Positions 1 to 9,894 of a stretch of DNA of 64,000 nt are shown piece by piece. Both the position numbers and the translations under genes were made by a program. This stretch comes from Nocardioides carbamazepini. GTDB taxonomy: Bacteria; Actinomycetota; Actinomycetes; Propionibacteriales; Nocardioidaceae. The first letter of the stretch is position 1, and each line of letters starts with the position of its first letter. The notes under the pieces are model-generated. The model did not search any database. It was not told the origin of the DNA and saw only the letters and a program-made list of their open reading frames with translations. The DNA lies in the NCBI RefSeq assembly GCF_024614185.1, contig NZ_JAHTLF010000013.1, positions 62,001-126,000 on the forward strand. The letters are read 5' to 3'.

Positions 1-1048
1 CGTCCCGGCCGTCGCCCACGCGCTCGACCTCGACCTCAGCCTCGTCGTACTCGTCGGTGATCTCGCCGACGATCTCCTCGAGCAGGTCCTCGATCGTGAT
101 CAGTCCGGCCGTGCCGCCGTACTCGTCGACGACGATCGCGACATGGAGTCGGCGCAGCTGCATCTCGCGCAGGAGGTCGTCGACCGGCTTCGACTCCGGT
201 ACCCAGACGGCGGGACGCATGACCTCCTCGACCTTCTGGGTGAGCTCGACGTCCGGCGCCTCGAAGTCGCGGCGCACGACGTCCTTGAGGTAGGCCATGC
301 CGAGCACGTCGTCGAGGTTCTCACCGACCACCGGCACCCGGGAGAAGCCCGAGCGCAGGAACAACGACATCGTCTGGCGCAGGTTCTTGTGGTTCTCGAT
401 GTAGACCACGTCGCCGCGCGGCACCATCACCTCGCGCACGGTGGTGTCGCCGAACTCGAAGACGGAGTGGATCATCCTCCGCTCGCCGGCCTCGATCAGC
501 TCGCTGGCCTCCGCGATGTCGACCAGCTCCCGCAGCTCGGTCTCGGTCTGGAACGGTCCCTCGCGGAATCCCCGCCCCGGAGTGATCGCGTTGCCGACCA
601 GGATCAGCAGCCGCGGGATCGGTCCGAGCACCGTCGTCAGCGCCGACAGGGGCCAGGAACACCAGATCGCGACGGTCTCGGCGTGCTGCCTGCCCACGGT
701 CCGCGGAGCCACGCCGATGACGACGAACGACACGACCAGCATCACCGCGAGGACCAGGCCCGCGCGGGCCCACCAGGACGCGTCGAGCCGGTCGTCGACG
801 TACAGCGTCACCACGACGATCGCCGCGATCTCGCACAGCAGCTGCAGCAACAGCGCGGTGTTCAGGTGACGCGGCGCATCCTCGAGGAGGACGACCAGGC
901 GCCGGGCACCTGCGCGCCCCTCGCCCACCATCTCCTGCGCGCGGGCGCGCGAGAAGCCCGCCAGCGCGGCGTCCGCCGCGGCGAACAACCCCGAGAGCAC
1001 CACCAGGACGGCCGCTGCACCCAGCGGCCACAGACTGTCGGCGATCAT
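1..1048 (-). CDS. CBS-domain membrane protein (CNNM/CorC, 'hemolysin' family), 3' end outside window
   Basis: Membrane protein with a DUF21/CNNM-type N-terminal transmembrane part followed by a CBS pair; relatives take part in Mg2+/Co2+ homeostasis, though the exact role varies. The reading frame opens with ATGATCGCCGACAG at 1048, behind a GGGG stretch, and runs off the window after about 349 codons. The first ~160 residues hold several hydrophobic segments. After these come the acidic linker ([12 protein letters not shown]) and the CBS region with [15 protein letters not shown] and [10 protein letters not shown], then [20 protein letters not shown], which is the usual end of the second CBS motif. 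A C-terminal CorC/transporter-associated domain would lie beyond the window. It follows ybeY by 16 bases in the usual actinobacterial order phoH-ybeY-CBS gene, so it is most likely cotranscribed with them. Confidence 0.9.
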   Translation of the reverse strand, partial: MIADSLWPLGAAAVLVVLSGLFAAADAALAGFSRARAQEMVGEGRAGARRLVVLLEDAPRHLNTALLLQLLCEIAAIVVVTLYVDDRLDASWWARAGLVLAVMLVVSFVVIGVAPRTVGRQHAETVAIWCSWPLSALTTVLGPIPRLLILVGNAITPGRGFREGPFQTETELRELVDIAEASELIEAGERRMIHSVFEFGDTTVREVMVPRGDVVYIENHKNLRQTMSLFLRSGFSRVPVVGENLDDVLGMAYLKDVVRRDFEAPDVELTQKVEEVMRPAVWVPESKPVDDLLREMQLRRLHVAIVVDEYGGTAGLITIEDLLEEIVGEITDEYDEAEVEVERVGDGRD

Positions 1049-1064
1049 CCCCGCTGCCCCGGCA

Positions 1065-1522
1065 TCACGAGGCGGCCACGTGGGCGCGCCACTGGGCCAG
1101 GAGCTGGTCCTGGAGACCGAACATCACCTTGTGCTCCTCCGGCTCGGCATGGTCGTAGCCGAGGAGATGGAGGATGCCGTGGGTGGTGAGCAGCTCCAGC
1201 TCGGCGAGCGTGCCGTGTCCGGCCGCCTCGCCCTGGCGCTCGGCGACCACCGGGCAGAGCACGAGGTCGCCGAGGACACCCTCCTCGGGCTCCTCGGTGA
1301 CCAGGCCGGGACGCAGCTCGTCCATGGGGAAGGCGAGCACGTCCGTCGGCCCCTCCTTCTCCATCCACTTCTCGTTGAGCTCGGCGATGGTGTCCTCGTC
1401 GACCGCCTTGATGCAGAGCTCGGCGAGCGGATGGACGCGCATCTGGTCCATCACGAACCGCGCGAGCCGCGAGAAGTGCTTGACGTCGAGCCCGCTGCCG
1501 GACTCGTCGAGGATCTCGATGG

Positions 1523-1526
<4 letters not shown>
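1065..1526 (-). CDS. ybeY: Endoribonuclease YbeY (rRNA maturation factor)
   Basis: Zinc-dependent endoribonuclease needed for 16S rRNA 3'-end maturation and ribosome quality control in the cytoplasm. The 153-residue length is normal. The family signature is intact: HGILHLLGYDH, with the three zinc-ligand histidines at 116, 120 and 126. The start ATG at 1526 overlaps the phoH stop by four bases (ATGA), showing translational coupling. The neighbours phoH and the CBS-domain gene are its standard partners. Confidence 0.97.
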
Positions 1527-2572
<1,046 letters not shown>

Positions 2573-2660
2573 GGAGGCCCGAGGACGGGCGGCCTTTCAG
2601 GTACGACGATGCGGCCTCTCCATGGTACGTGGCGGGGCCCCGGCGCGCCCACTCGTTTGC

Positions 2661-3020
2661 TCAGCCCGGGGGCCAGGTCATCGGCCGGCCGGCGAGCACG
2701 TGGCAGTGGGTGTGGAAGACGGTCTGCCCGACACCGGCTCCCGTGTTGAACACGAGCCGGTAGTCGTCGTACCCCTCCCCGGTGGCGACGGCGCGCGCGG
2801 TGGTGGCGATCTCGGCGAACATCGTGGCGTCGGCGCCGGCCGACGCCGCGGCGTTCGGCTCGTGGTCGCGCGGCACGACGAGGACGTGCAGCGGGGCCTG
2901 CGGGTTGATGTCGCGGAAGGCGACGGTGCGCTCGGTGGTGTGGACGACCTCGGCGGGGATGTCCCCCGCCACGATCTTGCAGAACAGGCAGTCGGGTGCG
3001 GCGGTCACGGGGACAACCAT
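2661..3020 (-). CDS. HIT-family (HinT-like) nucleotide hydrolase
   Basis: Histidine-triad protein expected to hydrolyse nucleoside phosphoramidates or acyl-adenylates in the cytoplasm. The 119 residues end with the triad HTHCHVLAG (His103, 105, 107), the third of which is preceded by a Cys. The N terminus carries the CxxC pair CLFC (Cys11, Cys14) common in Zn-binding HIT proteins. The gene stands in the backbone position between rsmE and phoH. Its start region faces the divergent lipoprotein gene beginning at 3035, leaving about 14 bases between the two starts. Confidence 0.95.
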   Translation of the reverse strand: MVVPVTAAPDCLFCKIVAGDIPAEVVHTTERTVAFRDINPQAPLHVLVVPRDHEPNAAASAGADATMFAEIATTARAVATGEGYDDYRLVFNTGAGVGQTVFHTHCHVLAGRPMTWPPG

Positions 3021-3034
3021 GCCACCATCGGCAG

Positions 3035-3955
3035 ATGCGTACTCGCCCCCGCCGTCCGCACTCCCTCCTCGTCGCCCTCGCCGCCACGGCGTGCCTGCTC
3101 GCCGCCTGCGGTGACGACTCCGATCCGGAGTCGGAGGAGACCCCGTCCGCCACCCCGTCGACGTCTCCGGTGGCCTCCGACACCCCCACCGCGAGCGAGG
3201 AGCCGGCGGGCGAGCTGTCGGTCACCGCCTACTACGTCGGCGACACGCCCCGGAGCCGGGCGCTGTACGGCGAGCAGCACGCCCAGGCCGTGCCCGACGA
3301 CCCGATCGGGTTCCTCCTCGACGGCCCGGTGGACCCCGACTACCGCACGCTGCTGCCCGCCGGCAGCATCGAGCCCGGTGTCAGCTTCGACGGCGTCGGC
3401 GCGGGCGGCACCTTCCAGGTCGAGCTGACGGACGCGTCCTGGTCCGAGCGCCCCGACGGGATGACCCGCCGCGACGCCCGCCTCGCGGTGCAGCAGCTCG
3501 TGTGGACCCTGAACTCGGTGCAGGGCGGTGCCGGTGCCGATCCCAGCCTGCGCACCGGCGCCGGGGTCGCCTTCCACCTCGACGGGGCGGAGGTCAGCTA
3601 TCTCGGCATCCCCAGCGGCGTGCGGGCCGCGCCGGAGCTCGACGTCCTCGCCGCGGTCAACGTCACCGCGCCCGCCGACGGCACCGCCGTGGACGACACC
3701 TTCACCGCGACGGGCATGGCCAGCTCCTTCGAGGCGACCGTGCCGTGGGAGGTGCAGGACGCCTCCGGCAAGGTCGTCCTCGACGGCTTCGCGACCGCCG
3801 AGGGCTGGATCGAGAGGCTCTACCCGTGGTCCGCCGAGGTCGACGTGAGCGAGCTCCCAGCCGGCGCCTACACCTTCGTCGCCCGCACCGACGACCCGTC
3901 CGGCGGCGAGGGCGGTGGGCCGACGGAGGACACCAAGCGGATCACGGTCCGGTGA
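3035..3955 (+). CDS. Secreted lipoprotein with GerMN and Gmad2 domains
   Basis: Putative cell-surface lipoprotein of 306 residues. Start chosen at ATG 3035 rather than an upstream in-frame ATG at 2996, because it puts an arginine-rich n-region (MRTRPRRPHS), a short hydrophobic stretch and the lipobox LLAAC in register and avoids overlap with the HIT gene. After a Ser/Thr/Pro/Glu-rich linker (to about residue 55) comes a GerMN-like domain (about 60-180) and then an immunoglobulin-like Gmad2 domain (about 200-300; VNVTAPADGTAVDDTFTATG). These domains are named from sporulation proteins, but this combination is widespread in non-sporulating actinobacteria, where its role is unknown. Its stop overlaps the GTG of the next gene by GTGA. 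Confidence 0.85.
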   Translation: MRTRPRRPHSLLVALAATACLLAACGDDSDPESEETPSATPSTSPVASDTPTASEEPAGELSVTAYYVGDTPRSRALYGEQHAQAVPDDPIGFLLDGPVDPDYRTLLPAGSIEPGVSFDGVGAGGTFQVELTDASWSERPDGMTRRDARLAVQQLVWTLNSVQGGAGADPSLRTGAGVAFHLDGAEVSYLGIPSGVRAAPELDVLAAVNVTAPADGTAVDDTFTATGMASSFEATVPWEVQDASGKVVLDGFATAEGWIERLYPWSAEVDVSELPAGAYTFVARTDDPSGGEGGGPTEDTKRITVR

Positions 3956-5004
3956 GGTTCTCCCGGCTCCGGCTGAACCGGACCCTGCTGCTGCGCCAGC
4001 ACCTCCTCGAACGGGTCGCGATGCCGCCCGTCGCCATGGTGGAGCACCTGATCGGCCTGCAGGCGCAGGAGCCGCTGTCGCCGTACCTCTCCCTGGCGGC
4101 GCGGCTGACCGACCTCGACCCGCACGCCGTGAGCGCGGCGATCGAGGACCGCTCGCTCGTGCGGGTGCTGAGCCTGCGCGACACCGTCCACCTCCACCGG
4201 CCGGCGGACGCCGTCACCCTGCCGGTGTGGGCGGCACCGGTCCGTGAGCGGGAGATGAAGGCCAGCCAGACCATCGGCGCCGCCCGGTCGGTCGACCGGG
4301 ACGCCTTCGCGGCGGCCGTGCGGGAGGTGCTCGCCGACGGGCCACTCCCCCAACGGCAGCTGGGCGCTGAGCTCGCCGAGCGGTTCCCCGAGCACACCGC
4401 GGCCCAGCTCGGCGGCGTGGCACGGCTGCTGGCGGTGCTCGCCCAGCTGCCGCCCCGCGGCTGCTGGAAGCCGTCCGGGTCGACGGCGGTCGCCTACGAC
4501 TTCGCGGACCGCTGGACCGGTCGGTCGCTGGCGGAGCCGGACGTCCCCGACGTCGTCCGGCGCTACCTGCGCGCCTACGGCCCCGCGTCCGCCTCCGACG
4601 TCACCGCCTGGTCCGGCATCACCCGCCTCGGCCCGGTGCTCAAGGCGATGACCGACCTCGAGGTGCATGAGGACGAGAACGGCAGGCCGCTCTATGACGT
4701 CGCGGGCGCCCCCGTGGCCGAGGAGGACCGGCCCGCACCCGCCCGTCTGCTCGGCTGCTACGACAACGTCTGGCTCTCCCATGCAGCCCGCGACCGGGTC
4801 ACCGCCGCCGAGCACCGTGGCCTGTGGATGGGCGTCAACGGGGCCCAGGCGATGTCGGTCTACGTCGACGGTTGGCTTGCCGGGCTGTGGCGGGCCGAGG
4901 ACGGCCGGGTCGCGCTGATCCGGTTGGTGCGCGACCTGAGCCGGTCCGAGCAGGCGGAGCTGGACGCCGAGATCGCGCGCGTGGAGGACCTGCTGGCGCG
5001 CTGA
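3952..5004 (+). CDS. Winged-helix DNA-binding protein of the HTH_42 (YcaQ/AlkZ-like) family
   Basis: Cytoplasmic protein of 350 residues related to the HTH_42 family, which includes DNA glycosylases that unhook interstrand cross-links. Start GTG 3952 overlaps the stop of the lipoprotein gene (GTGA); an upstream extension of this frame is only the antisense-like shadow of that gene. The early block EHLIGLQAQEPLSPYLSLAAR contains Gln37-Ala-Gln39, the position of the family's catalytic QxQ motif. Winged-helix-like segments follow. The gene and its lipoprotein neighbour sit as a plus-strand insert inside the otherwise minus-strand rsmE-HIT order. Enzymatic activity is inferred from the family only. 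Confidence 0.82.
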   Translation: MRFSRLRLNRTLLLRQHLLERVAMPPVAMVEHLIGLQAQEPLSPYLSLAARLTDLDPHAVSAAIEDRSLVRVLSLRDTVHLHRPADAVTLPVWAAPVREREMKASQTIGAARSVDRDAFAAAVREVLADGPLPQRQLGAELAERFPEHTAAQLGGVARLLAVLAQLPPRGCWKPSGSTAVAYDFADRWTGRSLAEPDVPDVVRRYLRAYGPASASDVTAWSGITRLGPVLKAMTDLEVHEDENGRPLYDVAGAPVAEEDRPAPARLLGCYDNVWLSHAARDRVTAAEHRGLWMGVNGAQAMSVYVDGWLAGLWRAEDGRVALIRLVRDLSRSEQAELDAEIARVEDLLAR

Positions 5005-5007
5005 AAG

Positions 5008-5037
5008 ATGCTGCGGTTTGGGACCAAACCGCAGCAT
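5008..5037. terminator. Perfect palindrome between convergent genes (probable bidirectional terminator), repeat copy A
   Basis: ATGCTGCGGTTTGG at 5008-5021 pairs with CCAAACCGCAGCAT at 5024-5037, a 14-base perfect stem with a 2-base centre. It lies four bases after the stop of the plus-strand gene and 34 bases before the stop of minus-strand rsmE. A 29-base core is identical at 10745-10773, again between convergent genes. Confidence 0.75.
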
Positions 5038-5071
5038 TTCCGGCCGATCACGTGCGGTTCGTGCCCAAACG

Positions 5072-5824
5072 CTAACTGGTCAGACCACCCCAGCGGGGGG
5101 TCCGCGCGAGGAGCGCCGCGACGGCGGCGACACCGGCGGTCGAGGTACGGAGCACCTCGGCGCCCAGGCGGACGGGCACGGCCCCCGACGCGGCGAGCAG
5201 GGTCACCTCGTCGTCGGTGAGCCCGCCCTCCGGCCCGACCACGACGAGCAGGTCGCCGTCGGGCGGCAGGGCGAGGGCCGCGAGCGGCTCGGTGGCGTCC
5301 TCGTGGAGCACGACGGCGACCTCGGCCGAGGCGACGAGCGCGGCCACCTCGTCGGTCGTGGCGAGCGGCAGCACCTCGGGGTGCCAGGCACGCCGGGACT
5401 GCTTGGCCGCCTCGCGGGCGGCGGCCTGCCACTTCGCGTGCGACTTGGCGGCGCGCTCACCCTTCCACACCGCGACGCTGCGCGCGGCGGCCCACGGCAC
5501 GATCCGGGCGACGCCGATCTCGGTGAGGACCTCGACCGCCAGCTCGCCGCGCTCGCCCTTGGGCAGCGCCTGCACCACCGTCACCGACGGGCGCGGCTCG
5601 GCGTGGTCCTCGACGGCGGTGACGGCGACGGTGAAGGCCCGCTTGCCGGTCGCGGTGACCTCACCGGTCGCGACCCGCCCCATCCCGTCGGCGAGCAACA
5701 GCCGCTCACCGACCCGGAGCCGCCGGACGACCACCGCGTGGTGCGCCTCGTCGCCCTCGACGGTGACGGGGTCACCGACCCGCACCCGGTCGAGGGACGG
5801 CACCAGGTGCTGCGGGAGGGTCAT
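5072..5824 (-). CDS. rsmE: 16S rRNA (uracil1498-N3)-methyltransferase RsmE
   Basis: SAM-dependent SPOUT methyltransferase that methylates N3 of U1498 in helix 44 of 16S rRNA. It is 250 residues long, normal for the family. An N-terminal PUA-like part (about 1-75) has GDEAHHAVVVRRLRVGE. The SPOUT knot shows VVGPEGGLTDDE (GPEGG at 197-201) and LGAEVLRTSTA (about 220-230), the SAM-binding loops. Start ATG 5824 is three bases after the dnaJ stop, so it is cotranscribed with hrcA-dnaJ. Confidence 0.96.
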   Translation of the reverse strand: MTLPQHLVPSLDRVRVGDPVTVEGDEAHHAVVVRRLRVGERLLLADGMGRVATGEVTATGKRAFTVAVTAVEDHAEPRPSVTVVQALPKGERGELAVEVLTEIGVARIVPWAAARSVAVWKGERAAKSHAKWQAAAREAAKQSRRAWHPEVLPLATTDEVAALVASAEVAVVLHEDATEPLAALALPPDGDLLVVVGPEGGLTDDEVTLLAASGAVPVRLGAEVLRTSTAGVAAVAALLARTPRWGGLTS

Positions 5825-5827
5825 CGC

Positions 5828-6994
5828 TCAGTGGGCGGTGAACGCGTCGCGGAGGCGACCGAACATCGACTTGTGCGTCGGCCGGACATCGCCGGTCGGC
5901 CGCTCCTCGCCACGGATCGCGGCGAGCTCGCGCAGCAGCTCCTCCTGGCGCGGGTCGAGCCGGGCCGGAGTGTCGACCCCGATGGTGACCGCGAGATCGC
6001 CCCGCCCGCCCCGCAGGCCAGGGACGCCGCGACCGCGGAGCACGACCTGGTGGCCGGACTGGGTGCCGCTGGGGATCTGGAGCTCGAAGGACGTCTCCAC
6101 GCCGGATTCCTCCCCAGGGTCGAGGTCGGCCTCGAGGGTGGGCAGGGTGATCGTCGTCCCGAGCGCGGCCGCGGTCATCGGCACGGACACGGTGCAGTGC
6201 AGGTCGTTGCCGTGGCGCTCGAAGACCTCGTGCGGCGCGACGTGGATCTCGACGTACAGGTCGCCGGCGGGGCCGCCCCCCGGGCCGACCTCGCCCTGCT
6301 CGCTGAGCTGGACGCGGGTGCCGTTGTCGACGCCGGCGGGGATCTTGACGGTGAGGGTACGACGCGAGCGGACCCGGCCGTCACCCGCGCACTCGCGGCA
6401 CGGGTCGGGGATGACGCTGCCGAAGCCGCGGCAGGCCGCGCAGGGGCGGAGCGTGCGGATCTCGCCGAGGAAGGAGCGCTGCACGTGGGCGACCTCGCCC
6501 GCCCCGCGACAGGTCTCGCACGGGACGGGATGGCTGCCGGGCGCGGCACCCTCGCCGCCGCAGGTCGTGCAGCGCACGGCCGTGTCGACCTTGAGCTCGC
6601 GGGACACGCCGAAGGCTGCCTCGGCGAGCTCCACCTCGATCCGGATGAGTGCGTCCTGCCCGCGGCGCACCCGCGGCCGGGGGCCGCGGCCGCCGCCCGC
6701 GGCACCCGCGTTGCCGCCGAAGAAGGCGTCCATGATGTCGGTGAAGGAGAAGCCGGCGCCCTGACCGCCGAAGCCGCCGCCGAACGGATCGCCGCCACGG
6801 TCGTACGCCGCCCGCTTGTCCGGGTCGGACAGCACCTCGTAGGCGGCGGTGACCTGCTTGAACCGCTCCTGGCTCTCCGGGTCGGGGTTGACGTCCGGGT
6901 GCAGCTGGCGGGCGAGCCTGCGGTAGGCCTTCTTGATGGTGTCGGCGTCGGCGTCACGGCCGACGCCGAGCAGCTCGTAGGGGTCCTGACTCAC
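5828..6994 (-). CDS. dnaJ: Chaperone DnaJ
   Basis: Hsp40 co-chaperone that stimulates DnaK. The 388-residue protein starts at GTG 6994 ([12 protein letters not shown]); the open frame continues upstream but that part overlaps hrcA and has no J-domain sequence. The J domain has HPD at 32-34, then a Gly/Phe-rich linker (GGGFGGQG) and four CxxCxGxG zinc-finger repeats ([32 protein letters not shown]). A C-terminal substrate-binding part follows. Linked to hrcA 13 bases upstream, it is the second DnaJ type (DnaJ2) common in actinobacteria. HrcA control of this operon is expected from the CIRCE element upstream. Confidence 0.96.
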   Translation of the reverse strand: MSQDPYELLGVGRDADADTIKKAYRRLARQLHPDVNPDPESQERFKQVTAAYEVLSDPDKRAAYDRGGDPFGGGFGGQGAGFSFTDIMDAFFGGNAGAAGGGRGPRPRVRRGQDALIRIEVELAEAAFGVSRELKVDTAVRCTTCGGEGAAPGSHPVPCETCRGAGEVAHVQRSFLGEIRTLRPCAACRGFGSVIPDPCRECAGDGRVRSRRTLTVKIPAGVDNGTRVQLSEQGEVGPGGGPAGDLYVEIHVAPHEVFERHGNDLHCTVSVPMTAAALGTTITLPTLEADLDPGEESGVETSFELQIPSGTQSGHQVVLRGRGVPGLRGGRGDLAVTIGVDTPARLDPRQEELLRELAAIRGEERPTGDVRPTHKSMFGRLRDAFTAH

Positions 6995-7007
6995 GTGGTG
7001 TGCTCTC

Positions 7008-8033
7008 TCAGCTCTCGTCGAGGATGCGGGAGACGTAGCGCGCGACTGCGCGCACCGCCGCCATCGTTCCGGGGTAGTCCATGCGGGTGGGGCCGACGAT
7101 CCCGAGCGCGGCGAGCGCGTCGTCGGGGCCGTAGCCGGTGGCGACGACACTGGTCGAGGCGAGGTTCTCGTAGGGACCCTCGGCACCGATCCGTACGGTG
7201 ACCGCGCCGCCGCTGGTGGCCTCGCCGAGCAGTTTGAGGAGCACGACCTGCTCCTCCAGCGCCTCGAGCAGCGGGCGCACCGACGTCTCGAAGCTGTCGC
7301 CGAACCGGGCGAGGTTCGCGGTGCCGCCGACCACGACACGCTCGTCGGAGCGGTGGTCGCTCATCGCCTCGACCAGCGTCTCCACGACAGCGGCGGTCGG
7401 GGGCGTCGCCGCCGGCGTGGCCTCGTCGCCGCGGACCAGCGCGTCGAGTGCCGCGGCGGCGTCGGCGATGACCTCGCCGGTGGCCGCGAGGTTGATCCGG
7501 GAGCGGAGGGCGCCGAGCTCGTCGTCTCCGATGTCGGCGTCGAGCTCGACGAGACGCTGCTCGACCCGGCCGGAGCTGAGGATGAGCACCAGCAGCAGGC
7601 GGGTCGGCGTCAGCGCCACGACCTCGATGTGACGCACAGTGGAGCGCGACAGCGTGGGGTACTGCACCACGGCGACCTGCCGGGTCAGCTGGGCGAGCAG
7701 GCGCACGGAGCGGTGCACGACGTCGTCGAGGTCGACGGCCCCCTCGAGGAAGCCCGCGATGGCGCGACGCTCGGCCGAGGAGGTGGGCTTGACCGTGGAC
7801 AGCCGGTCGACGAAGAGCCGGTAGCCCTTGTCGGTCGGCACCCGCCCGGCGCTCGTGTGGGGCTGGTGGAGGTAGCCCTCGTCCTCGAGGGCCGCCATGT
7901 CGTTGCGGATGGTCGCCGGCGACACGTTGAGGTGGTGGCGCTCGACGAGTGCCTTCGAGCCGACCGGCTCCTCCGTCGCGACGTAGTCCTCGACGATCGC
8001 GCGCAGCACGGCGAGCCTGCGGTCCTCCTGCAT
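7008..8033 (-). CDS. hrcA: Heat-inducible transcription repressor HrcA
   Basis: Repressor of class I heat-shock genes that binds CIRCE. The 341-residue start at ATG 8033 ([19 protein letters not shown]) matches the family N terminus; the in-frame extension upstream covers the promoter. The winged helix (about 1-75) contains [20 protein letters not shown] and the [20 protein letters not shown] motif typical of HrcA. A GAF-like dimerisation core follows. A perfect CIRCE operator sits 43 bases upstream, so the gene is autoregulated together with dnaJ and rsmE. Confidence 0.97.
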   Translation of the reverse strand: MQEDRRLAVLRAIVEDYVATEEPVGSKALVERHHLNVSPATIRNDMAALEDEGYLHQPHTSAGRVPTDKGYRLFVDRLSTVKPTSSAERRAIAGFLEGAVDLDDVVHRSVRLLAQLTRQVAVVQYPTLSRSTVRHIEVVALTPTRLLLVLILSSGRVEQRLVELDADIGDDELGALRSRINLAATGEVIADAAAALDALVRGDEATPAATPPTAAVVETLVEAMSDHRSDERVVVGGTANLARFGDSFETSVRPLLEALEEQVVLLKLLGEATSGGAVTVRIGAEGPYENLASTSVVATGYGPDDALAALGIVGPTRMDYPGTMAAVRAVARYVSRILDES

Positions 8034-8075
8034 GGCCCACCTCCTGGCTGTCGTCTCAACGAGCACGCGCGGACC

Positions 8076-8100
8076 TGGCACTCCGCCGCCGTGAGTGCCA
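8076..8100 (-). promoter_or_regulatory. CIRCE operator of hrcA-dnaJ
   Basis: TGGCACTC at 8076-8083 and GAGTGCCA at 8093-8100 are perfect inverted repeats separated by nine bases, the exact arm sequence and spacing of the CIRCE element. A -10-like TAGGAT (complement of 8101-8106) abuts it on the minus strand. HrcA binding here would repress hrcA-dnaJ-rsmE until heat stress. Confidence 0.93.
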
Positions 8101-8201
8101 ATCCTAGCGCTCACTCGCGCACCGGCTGAGTTGCGAGCGCCCAGCGCGCCCCGAAACGTCGGCCGGGCGAGGCACACCCTTCCCCGACTCCGCGAGATCG
8201 A

Positions 8202-8220
8202 GTAGGTTAGGCTCACCTAA
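8202..8220 (+). promoter_or_regulatory. DtxR/IdeR-type iron box upstream of the DUF2470 gene
   Basis: GTAGGTTAGGCTCACCTAA matches the 19-base iron-box consensus TTAGGTTAGGCTAACCTAA at 17 positions. It lies 47 bases before the ATG at 8268 and predicts repression when iron is replete. Confidence 0.85.
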
Positions 8221-8267
8221 TCTTCCCGAGAGGATCCCGGAGCAAGGTCCGGGTCGAAGGAGCGGGC

Positions 8268-9002
8268 ATGACGGTCGACCCCGGTCTCGACGTACGACGC
8301 ATCGCCGCCGCGGCGCGCAGCATCCTGGCCTGCCCCGCCGAGGTCCAGCTGGTGGTCGACGGCATCGACGACGTCGCCGGCGACCTCGACGCGGCCGGCC
8401 TCGAGATGCAGGACCACGGCGGCCGGCCACTCCTCTCCTGCCCGGCGGACTCGGCGCTCGCGGTCGCGGCCACCGATCGGCGCGGCGCCCTGCTGACCCT
8501 GACCAGCGGACTCGGCGCCGTCGGCTCCGTGGAGCGCGACGCCACACTGACCCTCTCCGGGCGGCTCGAGGCGCTCGGGCTCGAACAGTGCGAGTGCTGC
8601 GACGAGGTCCGGATGCGGGTCGGCGTCCACCTCGACTTCGTGCTCCTCTCCCGCGCCAGCGCCCCCCCGGCCGCGCCGGACGAGACCCGGGTCCGGGTCC
8701 CCCTCGGCGCCTTCTCCGACCCCGAGCACGACCTCAACCGAGGCTTCCTCCAGCGCTCGACCGAGCACGCCAACCTGTGCCACCAGGACGAGCTGCGCCG
8801 GGCGATCGCCTCGATGACCCAGACCCGGCTCGGCGAGGTCGTCGGCGTCCACCTCGCCGACCTGCATGCCGGCGGCGTCACCCTCCGATGGGTCGACCTC
8901 ACCGGCGCCCACAGCGCCGAGCTGCGCTTCCCCCACCCCGCCGCGACAGCTCCCGAGCTGGGCGACCTGCTGCGCGGGGAGCTGCACGCGGGACTCTGCT
9001 GA
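8268..9002 (+). CDS. DUF2470-domain protein, possible heme/iron utilisation protein
   Basis: 244-residue cytoplasmic protein of the DUF2470 group, a domain also found at the C terminus of HugZ-type heme-degrading proteins. The ATG at 8268 follows AAGGAG at good distance. Residues 1-150 look like a split-barrel flavin/heme-binding fold with a Cys pair (QCECCDEVRM). The DUF2470 part is about 155-244 (HQDELRRAIASMTQTRLGEV, VTLRWVDLTGAHSAELRFP). A strong iron box upstream supports a role in iron acquisition or heme handling. No other heme gene lies beside it, and the enzymatic activity is unknown. Confidence 0.8.
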   Translation: MTVDPGLDVRRIAAAARSILACPAEVQLVVDGIDDVAGDLDAAGLEMQDHGGRPLLSCPADSALAVAATDRRGALLTLTSGLGAVGSVERDATLTLSGRLEALGLEQCECCDEVRMRVGVHLDFVLLSRASAPPAAPDETRVRVPLGAFSDPEHDLNRGFLQRSTEHANLCHQDELRRAIASMTQTRLGEVVGVHLADLHAGGVTLRWVDLTGAHSAELRFPHPAATAPELGDLLRGELHAGLC

Positions 9003-9036
9003 GCCCTCCGGTGCCGGGCGTCGCTACGGTGGGCGG

Positions 9037-9813
9037 GTGCCGTTCATCGAGGTCGCGGACCGGGTCTGGGTCCGCCGTGTGCCGTCCTACGACGTCAACC
9101 TGACCATCGTCGGCGGCGAGCGCGGACTCGTGGTGGTCGACACCCTGGCCACCGCCGCGGAGGCCAGGGCCGCGATCGCCGCGATCGGCGACCTCCGGGC
9201 GGGGCCGGTGATCGCGGTCGTCAACACCCACGACCACTTCGACCACGTGCTCGGCAACGCCACCTTCCGCGAGCGGTACGACGACCCGCCGGTGCACGCG
9301 ACCGAGGAGGCCGCCGCCCGGACCGACCCGGCGGCGCCCCCCGCCGACCGCACCTTCTCCAGCGCCGCGGTGATCGACCTGGGTGACCGCCAGGTCGAGC
9401 TGGTCCACCCCGGGCGCGGTCACACCGCGGGCGACCTCGTGGTCCGCGTCCCCGACGCCGACGTACTGCTCGCGGGCGACCTGGTCGAGGAGTCGGCGCC
9501 CCCGTCGCTCGGCGCGGACTCGTGGCCGCTGGACTGGCCGCAGAGCCTCGATCTGGTGCTCGGCCTGCTCACCCCCGACTCGGTGGTCGTGCCCGGCCAC
9601 GGCGGAGTCGTCGACCGACGGTTCGTCGAGCAGCAGTGCGACGACCTGCGCGCGGTGGCCGAGACGATCCGCGACCTCGCCACCCGCGGCGTCCCCGAGG
9701 CCGAGGCCCTGGCGGCGGCGGAGTGGCCGTTCCCCGGCGAGGCGCTGCATCACGCGATCGCTCGCGGGTACGCCCAGGTGCCTCGCGGGCATCGCCAGCT
9801 GCCGCTCGCCTGA
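9037..9813 (+). CDS. MBL-fold metallo-hydrolase
   Basis: Metallo-beta-lactamase-fold hydrolase, 258 residues, substrate unknown. GTG 9037 is preferred because an upstream in-frame start would lie within the end of the DUF2470 gene. The metal motif NTHDHFDH (His65, Asp66, His67, Asp69, His70) is followed by HPGRGHTAGDL, LLAGDLVEES and VVPGHGGVVD, which give the remaining dinuclear-site ligands. The 34-base gap to the preceding gene suggests cotranscription with it. The architecture resembles glyoxalase-II-like and general thioester/lactone hydrolases. Confidence 0.9.
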   Translation: MPFIEVADRVWVRRVPSYDVNLTIVGGERGLVVVDTLATAAEARAAIAAIGDLRAGPVIAVVNTHDHFDHVLGNATFRERYDDPPVHATEEAAARTDPAAPPADRTFSSAAVIDLGDRQVELVHPGRGHTAGDLVVRVPDADVLLAGDLVEESAPPSLGADSWPLDWPQSLDLVLGLLTPDSVVVPGHGGVVDRRFVEQQCDDLRAVAETIRDLATRGVPEAEALAAAEWPFPGEALHHAIARGYAQVPRGHRQLPLA

Positions 9814-9894
9814 CCACCCGCGCAGCGGGTCGGACCCGGGGCACCGGGCGCGCCGCCGCCGCGTGCCGCCGCGCCGGTCCTAGGGTGGTTCGTC

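Noticed and set aside
5018..7201. Long plus-strand open frames (to about 727 codons) opposite rsmE and dnaJ
   Set aside because: Arg/Gly/Ala-rich shadows of GC-rich genes on the minus strand; no family motif, no RBS and complete overlap with proven genes.
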